From NCBI RefSeq assembly GCF_001905845.1, contig NZ_LIVZ01000013.1:62001-126000 (forward strand): 64,000 bases of DNA, in the 5' to 3' direction. Each line of letters opens with the position of its first letter. The stretch's first letter is position 1. The notes under the pieces are model-generated. The model searched no databases. It worked only from the letters and a program-made list of their open reading frames with translations, and had not been told where the DNA came from. This document shows positions 44,595 to 53,776 of the stretch, one piece after another. The DNA is from Streptomyces sp. TSRI0107 (lineage in GTDB: Bacteria; Actinomycetota; Actinomycetes; Streptomycetales; Streptomycetaceae). A program made the position numbers and the translations under genes.

Positions 44595-45302
44595 ATGCCC
44601 GAGCCGATCCCCCTCGAACCCGCCACGGTCGTGACACCGCCCCCGGCCGGGTCGACGCCGATCCGTATCCTCCTCGCCGACGACCACGCCCTCGTACGCC
44701 GCGGTGTACGGCTGATCCTCGACCGGGAACCCGACCTGCGTGTGGTCGCCGAGGCCGGGGACGGGGCCGAGGCCATCGAAGAGGCCCGGCGGCATGAGAT
44801 CGACCTGGCCGTCCTCGACATCGCCATGCCGCGCCTGACCGGCCTGCAGGCCACCCGCGAGCTGGCGGCGCTCAAACCGGGCCTGCGGATCCTGATACTG
44901 ACCATGCACGACAACGAGCAGTACCTGTTCCAGGCGCTGAAGGCCGGGGCCTGCGGCTACGTACTGAAGTCGGTCGCCGACCGAGACATGGTCGCCGCCT
45001 GCCGGGCCGCGATGCGCAACGAGCCGTTCCTCTACCCCGGCGCGGTCACCGCCCTGATCCGCAACTACCTGGACCGCGTCCGGCACGGTGAGGAGAACGC
45101 CGAACACCTGCTCACGCCGCGTGAGGAGGAGGTTCTCAAGCTGGTCGCCGAGGGCCACTCCTCCAAGGAGATCGCCGAGATCCTGTTCATCAGCGTCAAG
45201 ACCGTGCACCGTCACCGGGCCAACCTCCTGAACAAGCTCGGTCTGCACGACAGGCTGGCGCTCACCCGGTACGCCATCCGCGCCGGCCTGATCGAGCTCT
45301 GA
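44595..45302 (+). CDS. NarL/LuxR-type response regulator
   Basis: A 235-residue regulator. Receiver domain with acidic pocket (LLADDHALVRRG), phospho-Asp about residue 75 in LAVLDIAMPR, Thr in LILTMHD and Lys in YVLKSV; LuxR HTH at the C-terminus (LTPREEEVLKLVAEGHSSKE). Cognate partner of the kinase immediately upstream; two nucleotides separate the genes. Its regulon could include the divergent DksA/MreB-like operon and secDF. Confidence 0.95.
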   Translation: MPEPIPLEPATVVTPPPAGSTPIRILLADDHALVRRGVRLILDREPDLRVVAEAGDGAEAIEEARRHEIDLAVLDIAMPRLTGLQATRELAALKPGLRILILTMHDNEQYLFQALKAGACGYVLKSVADRDMVAACRAAMRNEPFLYPGAVTALIRNYLDRVRHGEENAEHLLTPREEEVLKLVAEGHSSKEIAEILFISVKTVHRHRANLLNKLGLHDRLALTRYAIRAGLIEL

Positions 45303-45418
45303 CGCCCCTCCGCCCTGCCCCCTCCCCGCCACCGTCCGGGGTCCGGCCGTCCCCTACCCGGCCGGAGCCCCGGCCCGGCACCCCGCCCATCCGAGCATCC
45401 AGAAGAAAGGGACGGTGC

Positions 45419-45847
45419 ATGCGCCGGGCGTTCCGCACCATCCCGCCCCCCGTCGCCGCCGCCGGTCACCGGCTGGCGACGACGTTCACCCTGCTCCTCG
45501 CCGTCCTGCTCGCGGCAGTTCCCGCCGATACCGTGCACACCGCTGCGGCCCCGGTGCCCGACCCGGCCGCGGTGGCCGCGGCGGCCACGGGCGCCGAACG
45601 TCCTGACACCGGTCCACGCGTGGACGACGCGTGCGCGGCGGGTTGCACGGCCCAGGCCAGAACCCGGCACGACCACCTCGGGGAGCGCCCGAACCTACCG
45701 GATCACCACGCCACCGACCCCCGCGGCAGCGCCGCAGCCGCAGCCGCCGGCGCGGGCACGTCGGCGCCGTCCGCGCACTCACTTGTCTCTCCCGGCCGGT
45801 CGGCGCACGACCGCGGCCGGGCCCCTCCGGCGCCCGCAGGTACCTGA
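45419..45847 (+). CDS. small secreted Ala-rich protein
   Basis: A 142-residue product with a long basic N-region, a hydrophobic signal (TTFTLLLAVLLAAVPA) and an Ala/Pro/His-rich mature part with one Cys pair (DACAAGC). Good site AAAGGGA before ATG 45419. No family recognised. It sits between the regulator and secDF in the same direction, so it may be exported in connection with SecDF or be a decayed gene. Confidence 0.55.
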   Translation: MRRAFRTIPPPVAAAGHRLATTFTLLLAVLLAAVPADTVHTAAAPVPDPAAVAAAATGAERPDTGPRVDDACAAGCTAQARTRHDHLGERPNLPDHHATDPRGSAAAAAAGAGTSAPSAHSLVSPGRSAHDRGRAPPAPAGT

Positions 45848-45937
45848 GACAACCTGCCCGTTCCCTTTTCTCCCCTTCCCTCTTCCTCGTCGCGGCCGCG
45901 CCCGCCGCTGCCGCGACGTGCCTGCCGGAGGCTCGCG

Positions 45938-48274
45938 TTGAAACGCCGCAAGAACTCCCTGCGCACGCGTGCGCTGCTCGCCCTCGCCGTGATCGCCGGA
46001 TCGCTGGCCGTCGCCCTCACCACGCCGATCCGCCTCGGACTCGACCTGCGTGGCGGCACCCAGATCATGCTGGAAACCCGCCCCACCGACACCGCCGACG
46101 CCGACCGCGCGGCCACCGACCGCACCCTGGAGGTGCTGCGGGGCCGTATCGACGCGCTCGGTGTCGCCGAACCCACCCTCGTCCGCTCCGGCGACCACCG
46201 CGTCCTCGTCGAGCTGCCCGGCGTACAGGACCCGAAGAGGGCGGCCGACGTGCTGGGCCGCACCGCGCAGCTCACCGTCCACGAGGTCCTCGGCACGGCC
46301 GAGACTCCCGACGGCACCACCACGCCGGCCCCGCCGGCCGACCCGGCCGGGGAGCGGACCCTGCCGGACGAGTCCGGACAGCTGCTGCGGCTGAAGGCCG
46401 CCGACCTGAACGGACAGGACGTCGAAGGCGCCGACGCCCGCTTCGACCAGCAGAGCGGCACCGGATGGCATGTCACCGTCGACTTCACCGACAGCGGCCG
46501 CGACCGGTGGACGCGGGTCACCGCACAGGCCGCCTGCCACCCGGCCGGCGATCCGCAGCGCCGGGTCGCCATCGTCCTCGACGACAAGATCATCTCCTCG
46601 CCGCAGGTCGACCCGTCCGTGACGTGCGGTGCGGGCATCCCGGGCGGCACCACCCAGATCACCGGCTCCTTCGACGACTCCGAGGCCCGCGAACTGGCCC
46701 TGCTCATCTCCGGCGGCGCCCTGCCCGTACCGGTCGAGATCGTCGAACAGCGCACCGTCGGCGCCACCCTCGGCGACGCGGCCATCGAGGCCGCCGCCTG
46801 GGCCGCCGTCATCGGCACCACCCTGACCGCACTGTTCGTCATCGCCGTCTACCGGCTCATGGGCCTCCTCGCCACCGTGGCCCTGGCCTGCTACGGCCTG
46901 ATCTCCTACGCCGCCCTGGCCCTGCTCGGCGCCACCCTGACCCTGCCCGGCCTCGCCGGGTTCGTGCTGGCCATCGGCATGGCCGTGGACGCCAACGTCC
47001 TCGTCTTCGAACGAGCCCGCGAGGAACACGCCGCCCGTACCCGGCCCAGCCCCCGCTCGGCCCTGACGGCCGGATTCCGCGGCGCGCTCAGCGCCATCGC
47101 CGACTCCAACATCACCACGCTGATCGCCGCGGCCCTCCTGTTCGTCCTCGCCTCCGGCCCGGTCCGCGGCTTCGGCGTCACCCTCGGCATCGGCGTCCTC
47201 GCCTCCATGATCAGCGCACTGGTGATCACACGGGTCCTCGCCGAGTACGCGGCGGGCCGGCCCGCGGTCCGGCGCCGCCCGCACCTCACCGGCATCGCGA
47301 GCACCGGATGGGTCCGCGACGGACTGCTGCGCCGCGACCCGTTCCTGATGCGCCACCCACGCCGCTGGCTGGCCGTCTCCGCGGCCGCCCTGGTCATGGC
47401 CGCCTCGGGCATCCTGGTCCGCGGCCTCGACTTCGGCATCGAGTTCACCGGGGGCCGGCTCATCGAGTACTCCACGACCACCGCCGTCGATCCCGACCGG
47501 GCACGGGAGGCCCTCACCCACGCCGGATTCCCCCGTACGGTCGTCCAGTCCTCCGGCGACACCGGCCTCACCGTGCGCACCGAGAACCTGACCGACACGG
47601 AAGAGGCCACCGTCACCGAGACCATCGGCGGCCTCGGCGGCGAGACGAAGAAGATCCGCGACGAGCTGATCGGCCCCAGCCTCGGCGACGAACTGCGCCG
47701 CAACGCCCTCATCGCCCTCTGTCTCGCCCTCGGTGCCCAGCTGGTCTACCTGGCGGTCCGTTTCCGCTGGGTGTTCGGAACCGCGGCCGTGGGCGCGCTC
47801 GCCCATGACGCGGTGATCCTCATCGGTGTCTTCGCCTGGCTGGGCAAGCCCATCGACGGGCTCTTCCTGGCCGCCCTGCTGACCGTCATCGGCTACTCGG
47901 TCAACGACTCCGTCGTCCTGTTCGACCGCATCCGCGAACTCATCGCCCGCGACCGCACGACACCGCTGTCCCGGCTGACGAACCAGGCGATCCTGCAGAC
48001 CCTGCCCCGCACCGTCAACACCGGCATGGGCGCGGCCCTCATCCTCACCGCCCTGGCCGTCCTCGCCGACAACACGCTCACCGACCTCGCCCTGGCCCTG
48101 CTCATCGGCCTGGCAGTCGGCACGTACTCCTCCGTCTTCACCGCGGCCCCCCTCACCATCACCTTGTTCCCGCACGGGAAGGCGCAGCGGCCGCCGCGCC
48201 CGCCCCGGCCGGCCGGTGACGGCGACTCCACGCTCCCGGGCGTCCGACGGCCGCGGCAGCACGAGCGGCGGTGA
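45938..48274 (+). CDS. secDF: fused protein translocase subunit SecDF
   Basis: Single 778-residue polypeptide joining SecD and SecF. SecD half: GLDLRGGTQIML, P1-domain region to residue 260, and the membrane motif AIGMAVDANVLVFERAREE near residue 350. SecF half from about 460: FGIEFTGGRLIEY and VIGYSVNDSVVLFDRIREL. About 12 membrane helices. It uses proton motive force to pull proteins from the Sec channel. Streptomycetes also have separate secD and secF genes; this fused form is a paralogue, as in SCO6160 from memory. Start TTG 45938 follows CGGAGG. Confidence 0.95.
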   Translation: MKRRKNSLRTRALLALAVIAGSLAVALTTPIRLGLDLRGGTQIMLETRPTDTADADRAATDRTLEVLRGRIDALGVAEPTLVRSGDHRVLVELPGVQDPKRAADVLGRTAQLTVHEVLGTAETPDGTTTPAPPADPAGERTLPDESGQLLRLKAADLNGQDVEGADARFDQQSGTGWHVTVDFTDSGRDRWTRVTAQAACHPAGDPQRRVAIVLDDKIISSPQVDPSVTCGAGIPGGTTQITGSFDDSEARELALLISGGALPVPVEIVEQRTVGATLGDAAIEAAAWAAVIGTTLTALFVIAVYRLMGLLATVALACYGLISYAALALLGATLTLPGLAGFVLAIGMAVDANVLVFERAREEHAARTRPSPRSALTAGFRGALSAIADSNITTLIAAALLFVLASGPVRGFGVTLGIGVLASMISALVITRVLAEYAAGRPAVRRRPHLTGIASTGWVRDGLLRRDPFLMRHPRRWLAVSAAALVMAASGILVRGLDFGIEFTGGRLIEYSTTTAVDPDRAREALTHAGFPRTVVQSSGDTGLTVRTENLTDTEEATVTETIGGLGGETKKIRDELIGPSLGDELRRNALIALCLALGAQLVYLAVRFRWVFGTAAVGALAHDAVILIGVFAWLGKPIDGLFLAALLTVIGYSVNDSVVLFDRIRELIARDRTTPLSRLTNQAILQTLPRTVNTGMGAALILTALAVLADNTLTDLALALLIGLAVGTYSSVFTAAPLTITLFPHGKAQRPPRPPRPAGDGDSTLPGVRRPRQHERR

Positions 48275-48311
48275 GACGCGCGGCGGACGAGGAACGGAAC
48301 TCTCGGCGGCG

Positions 48312-49685
48312 CTACGCCCGTTCGGACTTCGCCGGCACGCACAGCCACGCGAGGCCCGCGGCGGTCAGATAGGCGAGTGCGCCGACGGCCATGCTGGTGC
48401 GCAACCCGGTGTCGTAGTCGGTGGCCGAGGCGAGCAGGCTGCCACCGAGCGCGACGCCGGTGGCACTGCCGATCTGCCGGGTGGTGTTGAAGAAGGCCGA
48501 GGCGGTCCCGGAGTGGCCCGGGGGCGCGGCACCCATCACCGTGGCGGTCGAGCCGGTGAGCGCGAAGGAGGTACCGAATCCCGCTGCCATCATCGGGGCC
48601 ACCAGCAGCGGGTAGGCGAGGGCGGATCCGCCCGCCGCCCAGACGGCCAGCCCCAGGGAGGCCAGGAGCATGCCGGAGATCACCAGCGGGCGGTCACCGG
48701 TACGGCGGCTCAACCGCCCGGACAGGACGGAGGCGAACATCGTCATCGCCACCGCCGGGAACAGGGCCAGCCCGGTGCTGAGTGCGCTGAACCCCCGCTG
48801 GTGCTGGAAGTCCAGGCTGGCGGCGAACACCATGCCGTAGAAGCCGAAGTTGAACAGCAGGCCGATGACGGCTCCGCCGCTCATCGCACGCGAGCGCAGC
48901 AGGCTCAACGGAAGTACGGGGGACCGGGCCATCCGCTCGCGCATCACGAACGCCGCGGCCGCCAGCACGGCCAGGCCCACGCCGGCGAGTACCGCCGGAT
49001 CGGTCCAGCCGCGGCGTCCGGCCTCGTTGAGCGCCGAGGTCAGCAGCGCCACCGTCGCCACGACAGCGCACTGCGCCGGCCAGTCCAGGCTTCGGGCGGT
49101 GAGCCGAGGGGACCGTGCCACGTGCCGCAGCGTCAGCACCAGGCAGGCGGCACCGACGGGCAGGTTGATGATGAACACCCAGCGCCAGCCCACCGTGGAC
49201 ACGAGCACGCCGCCCAGCAGCGGTCCGGAGGAGGCCGCGATGCCCGCCATCGAACCCCACACCCCGAAGGCCCGGGAGCGCTCGGCCCGCGCGGGATAGG
49301 CCTGCTGGATGAGGGCCAGGGAACCCGGCACGATCAGCGCGGCGCCGAACCCTTCCACCAGCCGGGCCGCCACCAGCAAGGCAGCGCTCGGCGCGAGCGC
49401 GCACGCGGCCGAGGACACCGTGAACACCGCCACGCCCGCGCAGAAGACCCGGCGGTTGCCCAACCGGTCGCCCAGCGCGCCACCGGTGAGCAGGAAACCG
49501 GCGAACACCAGGGTGTAGCCGTCGGTGATCCACTGGATGCCGGTGAGCGAGGCCGACAGCTCCCTGCCGATCACCGGCACGGCGACGTTGATGACCGTCA
49601 CGTCCAGGATCACCATGAAGTACCCGGCGCACACCGCGAGCAGTGGTGCCAAGGACCGCCGCTCGGATGCCACGACCGCTCCCAT
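48312..49685 (-). CDS. MFS exporter, DHA2 (EmrB/QacA) family
   Basis: A 457-residue major facilitator with 13-14 helices. LDVTVINVAVPVI is the family motif C-like start; GGALGDRLGNRR is motif A between helices 2 and 3, and GPLLGGVLV in helix 5 is the antiporter motif. It should export drugs or cations with proton exchange. The stop-proximal end is KSERA. ATG 49685 is very near an AAGGGG site; GTG 49673 is an alternative. No regulator beside it, and it converges with secDF. Confidence 0.92.
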   Translation of the reverse strand: MGAVVASERRSLAPLLAVCAGYFMVILDVTVINVAVPVIGRELSASLTGIQWITDGYTLVFAGFLLTGGALGDRLGNRRVFCAGVAVFTVSSAACALAPSAALLVAARLVEGFGAALIVPGSLALIQQAYPARAERSRAFGVWGSMAGIAASSGPLLGGVLVSTVGWRWVFIINLPVGAACLVLTLRHVARSPRLTARSLDWPAQCAVVATVALLTSALNEAGRRGWTDPAVLAGVGLAVLAAAAFVMRERMARSPVLPLSLLRSRAMSGGAVIGLLFNFGFYGMVFAASLDFQHQRGFSALSTGLALFPAVAMTMFASVLSGRLSRRTGDRPLVISGMLLASLGLAVWAAGGSALAYPLLVAPMMAAGFGTSFALTGSTATVMGAAPPGHSGTASAFFNTTRQIGSATGVALGGSLLASATDYDTGLRTSMAVGALAYLTAAGLAWLCVPAKSERA

Positions 49686-49791
49686 CCCCTTCGTACAGGA
49701 ATGCACCGGTATACACGGTGAGTGCCGCCGTGTGCACGCAGGCGGGGCGGGGCGCTCCGCTGTCACCTCGTCATGCCGGCGGTCCGGGTGG

Positions 49792-51357
49792 CTACAGGCC
49801 GTTCACCTTGGCGTTCGCCGAGATCGTGTAGACCAGGGTGATGGAGCGCCGGCCTCCTGGAGGCAGCGGGACGTTCCAGCGGACGATGCCGTCCACGTCG
49901 ACCTCGTCGGGTGCGGGCGAACACGCCTCCCCGCGCAGGCCCACCTCCACCGCCGACGTCTCCGAGACCGGTATGCGTTCCCGGACGACGACCATGTGCG
50001 CGTCGTGCTCGCCGGGCGCCGAGAAACGGGAGAGATGCAGCCGGACGGTTCGGGTGAGAACGGTTCGCTGGGTGAGCCCGGCCGTGTCCCGGGTCTCCTC
50101 GGTGTGCCGCAGGACCCGGTGGTCGTCACGGCTGCCGAAGGCGAGCTCGACTGAGGCGCCGGGCGCGGTGAAGTCCAGCGTGCCGCGACCGGTGAACCCG
50201 CTGCCGCTGACGAGGTCCACGGGCCCGGCGAGCAGCGCGTGCCCGGACCGGTTGTCGAACCGCACGACCTGACCGACCAGCGGGGAGAGCTCGGGCGCAC
50301 AGGCGTACTCCCTGGCGGCCGATGTCGTGAAGGACGACAGCGGCACACGGTGGGCGCGCCCGTCCGACGGTACCGAGACCGACGCGTCGCAGTGCAGGAC
50401 CCGGACCTCGCCGCCGTCGTCGACACCCGGCAGGCCCTGCACGGGGACGGGACCGAGGTCCGCGATCTCCTCCTCGCGCAACTCGACGTGGAGGGTACGG
50501 CGCTCGGCCGGGGAGCGGTCCTGGAGCGTCAGCCTGTCCTCCCCGAGCCGGGGCGGTTCGGTCGCCCGCGCGGAGCGGGCCGTCGACAGGGTCAGCCGTA
50601 CGTTCGACCAGTCCTCGCCGGTGCGCTGCCAGACCATCGCGTCCGTGTCCAGCGTGAGCGAGTCCCCGTCGAGCACGGCCCGGTAGGCGGGCCGCCACAG
50701 CGCGCACGGGGTGAGGTGGGTCAGGCACAACGTGGCAGGTCCGGCGGCGGCCGCCCGGACGGTCAGCTCGACATGGGCGACCAGCTCGGCGGGCGCGGTC
50801 CCGGCGACGGCCAGGGCGCGCTGGACGTCCGCGAGTTCGGCGGCGAGCGAGGTCAGCCGGGCGTCCACCTCGCGCAGTTGCTCGCCGTAGGTGTCGCGTT
50901 CGGCGTCTACGCGGTCGAGTTCACGCGTCCAGCGGACACGCTCGGCCGCACCGAGCCCGGCGCCCTCGCCTATCTCCCGCAGGAGATCGGCGGCGAGACG
51001 CCCGAGGAGGTCCAGGCGGGCGAGCAGGCGCTCGCGCCGCTGCCCCAGCGAGACCTGTTCCTCTTCGAGGGCGGTCACGCGGTGGCGCAGCGCCGGGTCG
51101 TCGGCTGCGGGGCCGGGCCCGCGCGGTGTCCAGGCGCGGACGATCCTCGCGTCGAGGACCGTCGCCGGCCGGTCGGCGTTGGCCGACAGCTCGGCGTGCA
51201 GGCTTCGGTCGACGGCGAGGGCGCTGATCGGTCCGAGACGCAGCCGCTGCGTGCCGGCCTCCAGGTCGAGTACGACGGTGCGCTCGACGTGGGCCCGGTC
51301 CTCCATGCAGGTGACGGCGGTGACGGGGAGGGCGATCGGTTCGGGACTCGTGGCCAT
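49792..51357 (-). CDS. DUF4139/DUF4140 protein (MuiA-like), first
   Basis: A 521-residue protein of the mucoidy-inhibitor-A-like group. N-terminal domain to about residue 100, a coiled coil (residues 95-190: RHRVTALEEEQVSLGQRRERL...) and a C-terminal beta-rich DUF4139 domain (YACAPELSPLVGQVVRFDNR, VVVRERIPVSETSAVEV). No signal peptide or membrane segment. Molecular role unknown in bacteria. ATG 51357 lies 8 nt after the stop of a longer paralogue, so the two are one operon and probably work together. Confidence 0.86.
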   Translation of the reverse strand: MATSPEPIALPVTAVTCMEDRAHVERTVVLDLEAGTQRLRLGPISALAVDRSLHAELSANADRPATVLDARIVRAWTPRGPGPAADDPALRHRVTALEEEQVSLGQRRERLLARLDLLGRLAADLLREIGEGAGLGAAERVRWTRELDRVDAERDTYGEQLREVDARLTSLAAELADVQRALAVAGTAPAELVAHVELTVRAAAAGPATLCLTHLTPCALWRPAYRAVLDGDSLTLDTDAMVWQRTGEDWSNVRLTLSTARSARATEPPRLGEDRLTLQDRSPAERRTLHVELREEEIADLGPVPVQGLPGVDDGGEVRVLHCDASVSVPSDGRAHRVPLSSFTTSAAREYACAPELSPLVGQVVRFDNRSGHALLAGPVDLVSGSGFTGRGTLDFTAPGASVELAFGSRDDHRVLRHTEETRDTAGLTQRTVLTRTVRLHLSRFSAPGEHDAHMVVVRERIPVSETSAVEVGLRGEACSPAPDEVDVDGIVRWNVPLPPGGRRSITLVYTISANAKVNGL

Positions 51358-51365
51358 GAGATGTG

Positions 51366-53474
51366 TCAGCTCCTGCGGTTGCCGCCGGTCAGGGCCTTGC
51401 CGGCCGGGATGCGGATGACGTAGCCGCCGTCCAGGGCGGCGGTGGCGCGGGCGGGCAGCTCGATCCGCCACACCCGGGTGCCCGGCGCGTGCCGCTCGGC
51501 CTCCGCGCCGTCCGACGGAACCTTCCAGTCGGCCCTTTCCTCGATCCGTACCTCCGCCTCGGAGGTGACCGGCACCCGCTCGCGCACCTCCACGGTGACG
51601 GGAACCGTGAGCCGGTTGGCCAGTTCGACGTGGACGCGGTGGTCGAGCACGGTCACGTTGTTGCGCAGGCCCGAGGTCGACTCGTGCAGGCTCGTGCGGC
51701 GGGTGACCTTGATGGCCTCGTCCGGTCCGAGCCCCACCCGGCACACACCGCCGGGAGCGAGCGTGGGCAGCGAGGTGGTGAGCAGGAAGTCCCCGTCGCT
51801 CGCGACCTCCAGCGGCCCGGCCGGCAGTGCCTGTTCGGTGGTGTTGGAGAGCACCAGCGTCGTGTACACGGCCTGTTCCACCGACGGCACGCACAGGTAC
51901 TCGGTGCGCAGACCCACCGGCACCTCGCCGACGGAGATCGTGTGCCACGAGCCGTCCGAGGGGATGTCGGCCCGGGCAGCGGCGTCATAGCGGTGGTCGA
52001 AGGAACCGGCCGACTCACGGGGACGTACGGCGCTCCCCGGCAAGGGCAGCGCGGCGACCTGCTCGGCGCGCCGGCGGTGCTCGGCCGTCACCGGGTCGTA
52101 CGACGTGCCCGGAAACAGGCGTCCCCGGCGGTCTTCCCGCGCGTCGGGTCCGGACAGGACCAGCGCGGCGTAGTCGAGTTCGTCAGGGCCCGGCTGCGGG
52201 GGCCCGGCGAAGGAGACCGGCGGCGGGACGGGCGGAGCGGCCGCGCCGGGGGCTGCCGGAGTCATGGCGGGGGCGGCGACGGGCAGGGCGCCGGTGCGGG
52301 AGGCGCTTTCCGGCATGAACGCACGCGGCTGCCGGTATTCGACCGGTGGGCCGCCGGACACCGCGGGCGCGGGACTCGCCACCGCGCCGCCGGGTGCCGG
52401 AAGGACGGCGGGCGGTGCGCCGTACCCCGCGAGGGGCGAAGGCACAGGCGGGGGCGGAGGGGGAGGCGGAACAGGGCCGGGAGGAGAGCCGGCCACGACC
52501 GTCTCGGTGCCCGCTCCCCGTAGCGAAGTGCCGTCGGCCTCCGGACGCGGTCCGGCCGCGTCGTACGCGGCGAAGAGGTCGGTCAGCCCAGGCGCGGGCT
52601 CGCGCCAACCCGACGGCGCGGGGGCGGGCTGGCTGCGTCCGATGCGGATCGAGCGAAGCCGGGGCGCGTCGGTACGGCGTCGCAGGTCGGCCGTGGCCAG
52701 CGAGACGCGGACGCCGCTCCAGTCCTCGCCGGTGCGCTGGGCGATCGCCGCACGCATCAGCAGCCGTCCGGCGCTCTCACCTTGACGGTGGTTCAGACGG
52801 TAGGCCGGTACCCACAAGGCGCCCGGCACCCCGTACTCCACCTCCACCTCCACCTCGGCGTCCGTGCCACCGGCGCCGGCGAGGGTCACCAGCGCGCACA
52901 ACGCGGTCTCCACGTGCGCCGCGGGCGCGTCGGTGGAGGCGCGGGACAGCCTGTCGGCGGCGATCTCCAGTTCGTGCTCGACGCCCTTCAGCTCCTCGTC
53001 CAGCTCGCGGAGGCGGGAGTGCAGCACGGCCAACCGGTCGTCGACGAAGTCGGCGAGCTCCAGCCAGGCGTCGACCGGAGTGGGACGGTGCGGATCCTCT
53101 TCCCCGCGGGGCGGCGGCACCGGGCGCACCGCCGCCACCTCCTGGATCAGCCCCCGCTGCCGGTCCCGGCGGGCTCGGACGGCCTGGCACGCGTCGCGGA
53201 GCCGTTCCACCTCACGCCGCAGCTCGCCGGTCGGGCGGCTGCCGGCCGGTTCGGCCTCGACCTCCACGCGGGCCTCGGTGACACGCACTCCGCTGCTGCC
53301 GACGACCCGCGCCCGCAGCGAGCCCGGGTCCATCGAACGGGGCAGGCCGGTCACCCGCACCCGGCCATCCAGGGGCACACCGCCGCGGGCGAGCCGGCGG
53401 CAGAGGGCGCCCTGCGCGTAGACCACCACCGAATCGAGTGCCGATGCCCACCTCGGGAACGTCTCAGCCGTCAT
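51366..53474 (-). CDS. DUF4139/DUF4140 protein (MuiA-like), second, with Pro-rich insert
   Basis: A 702-residue paralogue of the downstream gene. N-terminal DUF4140-like domain (VVVYAQGALCRRLARGG), coiled coil (residues 80-190), first half of the DUF4139 domain (WVPAYRLNH, RTGEDWSGVRVSLATA), then a long Pro/Ala/Gly-rich insert of about 180 residues (from about 330), and the rest (YLCVPSVEQAVYTTLVLSN, VRERVPVTSEAEVRIEERA). The insert splits the domain and is likely disordered. ATG 53474 with GGGGGG before it. Confidence 0.85.
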   Translation of the reverse strand: MTAETFPRWASALDSVVVYAQGALCRRLARGGVPLDGRVRVTGLPRSMDPGSLRARVVGSSGVRVTEARVEVEAEPAGSRPTGELRREVERLRDACQAVRARRDRQRGLIQEVAAVRPVPPPRGEEDPHRPTPVDAWLELADFVDDRLAVLHSRLRELDEELKGVEHELEIAADRLSRASTDAPAAHVETALCALVTLAGAGGTDAEVEVEVEYGVPGALWVPAYRLNHRQGESAGRLLMRAAIAQRTGEDWSGVRVSLATADLRRRTDAPRLRSIRIGRSQPAPAPSGWREPAPGLTDLFAAYDAAGPRPEADGTSLRGAGTETVVAGSPPGPVPPPPPPPPVPSPLAGYGAPPAVLPAPGGAVASPAPAVSGGPPVEYRQPRAFMPESASRTGALPVAAPAMTPAAPGAAAPPVPPPVSFAGPPQPGPDELDYAALVLSGPDAREDRRGRLFPGTSYDPVTAEHRRRAEQVAALPLPGSAVRPRESAGSFDHRYDAAARADIPSDGSWHTISVGEVPVGLRTEYLCVPSVEQAVYTTLVLSNTTEQALPAGPLEVASDGDFLLTTSLPTLAPGGVCRVGLGPDEAIKVTRRTSLHESTSGLRNNVTVLDHRVHVELANRLTVPVTVEVRERVPVTSEAEVRIEERADWKVPSDGAEAERHAPGTRVWRIELPARATAALDGGYVIRIPAGKALTGGNRRS

Positions 53475-53776
53475 GTGCCCCCCCACGTGCCGTGCCAGTG
53501 CCGAGGGAACTCTATGCCGGACGGCGCACGGCATCCCCACCACCGACGTACGGACCGGTTCACTCCGCCGGACGCGCTCACCAGCGTGGCGGTCCTCGCG
53601 GCGCCGGCCGCGGTGATTGGCTGCACCACGCGCCGGGCGGGCGGGGGATCGGGAGGGCGGCGTTCACGCCGGTCTCGACAGACATGATCGACATCGACGT
53701 GTCGTGGGTACTCGCTCGCAGGCCGTCGAGCACCGGGAACCACACCGGTCGTACCCGTGGACAAGGAGGCTGACCC
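53475..53776. other. 302-bp divergent gap
   Basis: Separates the DUF4139 operon from the SDR gene. Only GGGTAC at 53706-53711, a possible sigma-B-type -10, and the AAGGAGG site at 53762-53768 stand out. I see no gene here. Confidence 0.4.

Noticed and set aside
45419..45847. Small secreted Ala-rich protein as a SecDF partner
   Set aside because: Position alone does not support this; the protein has no recognisable domain.
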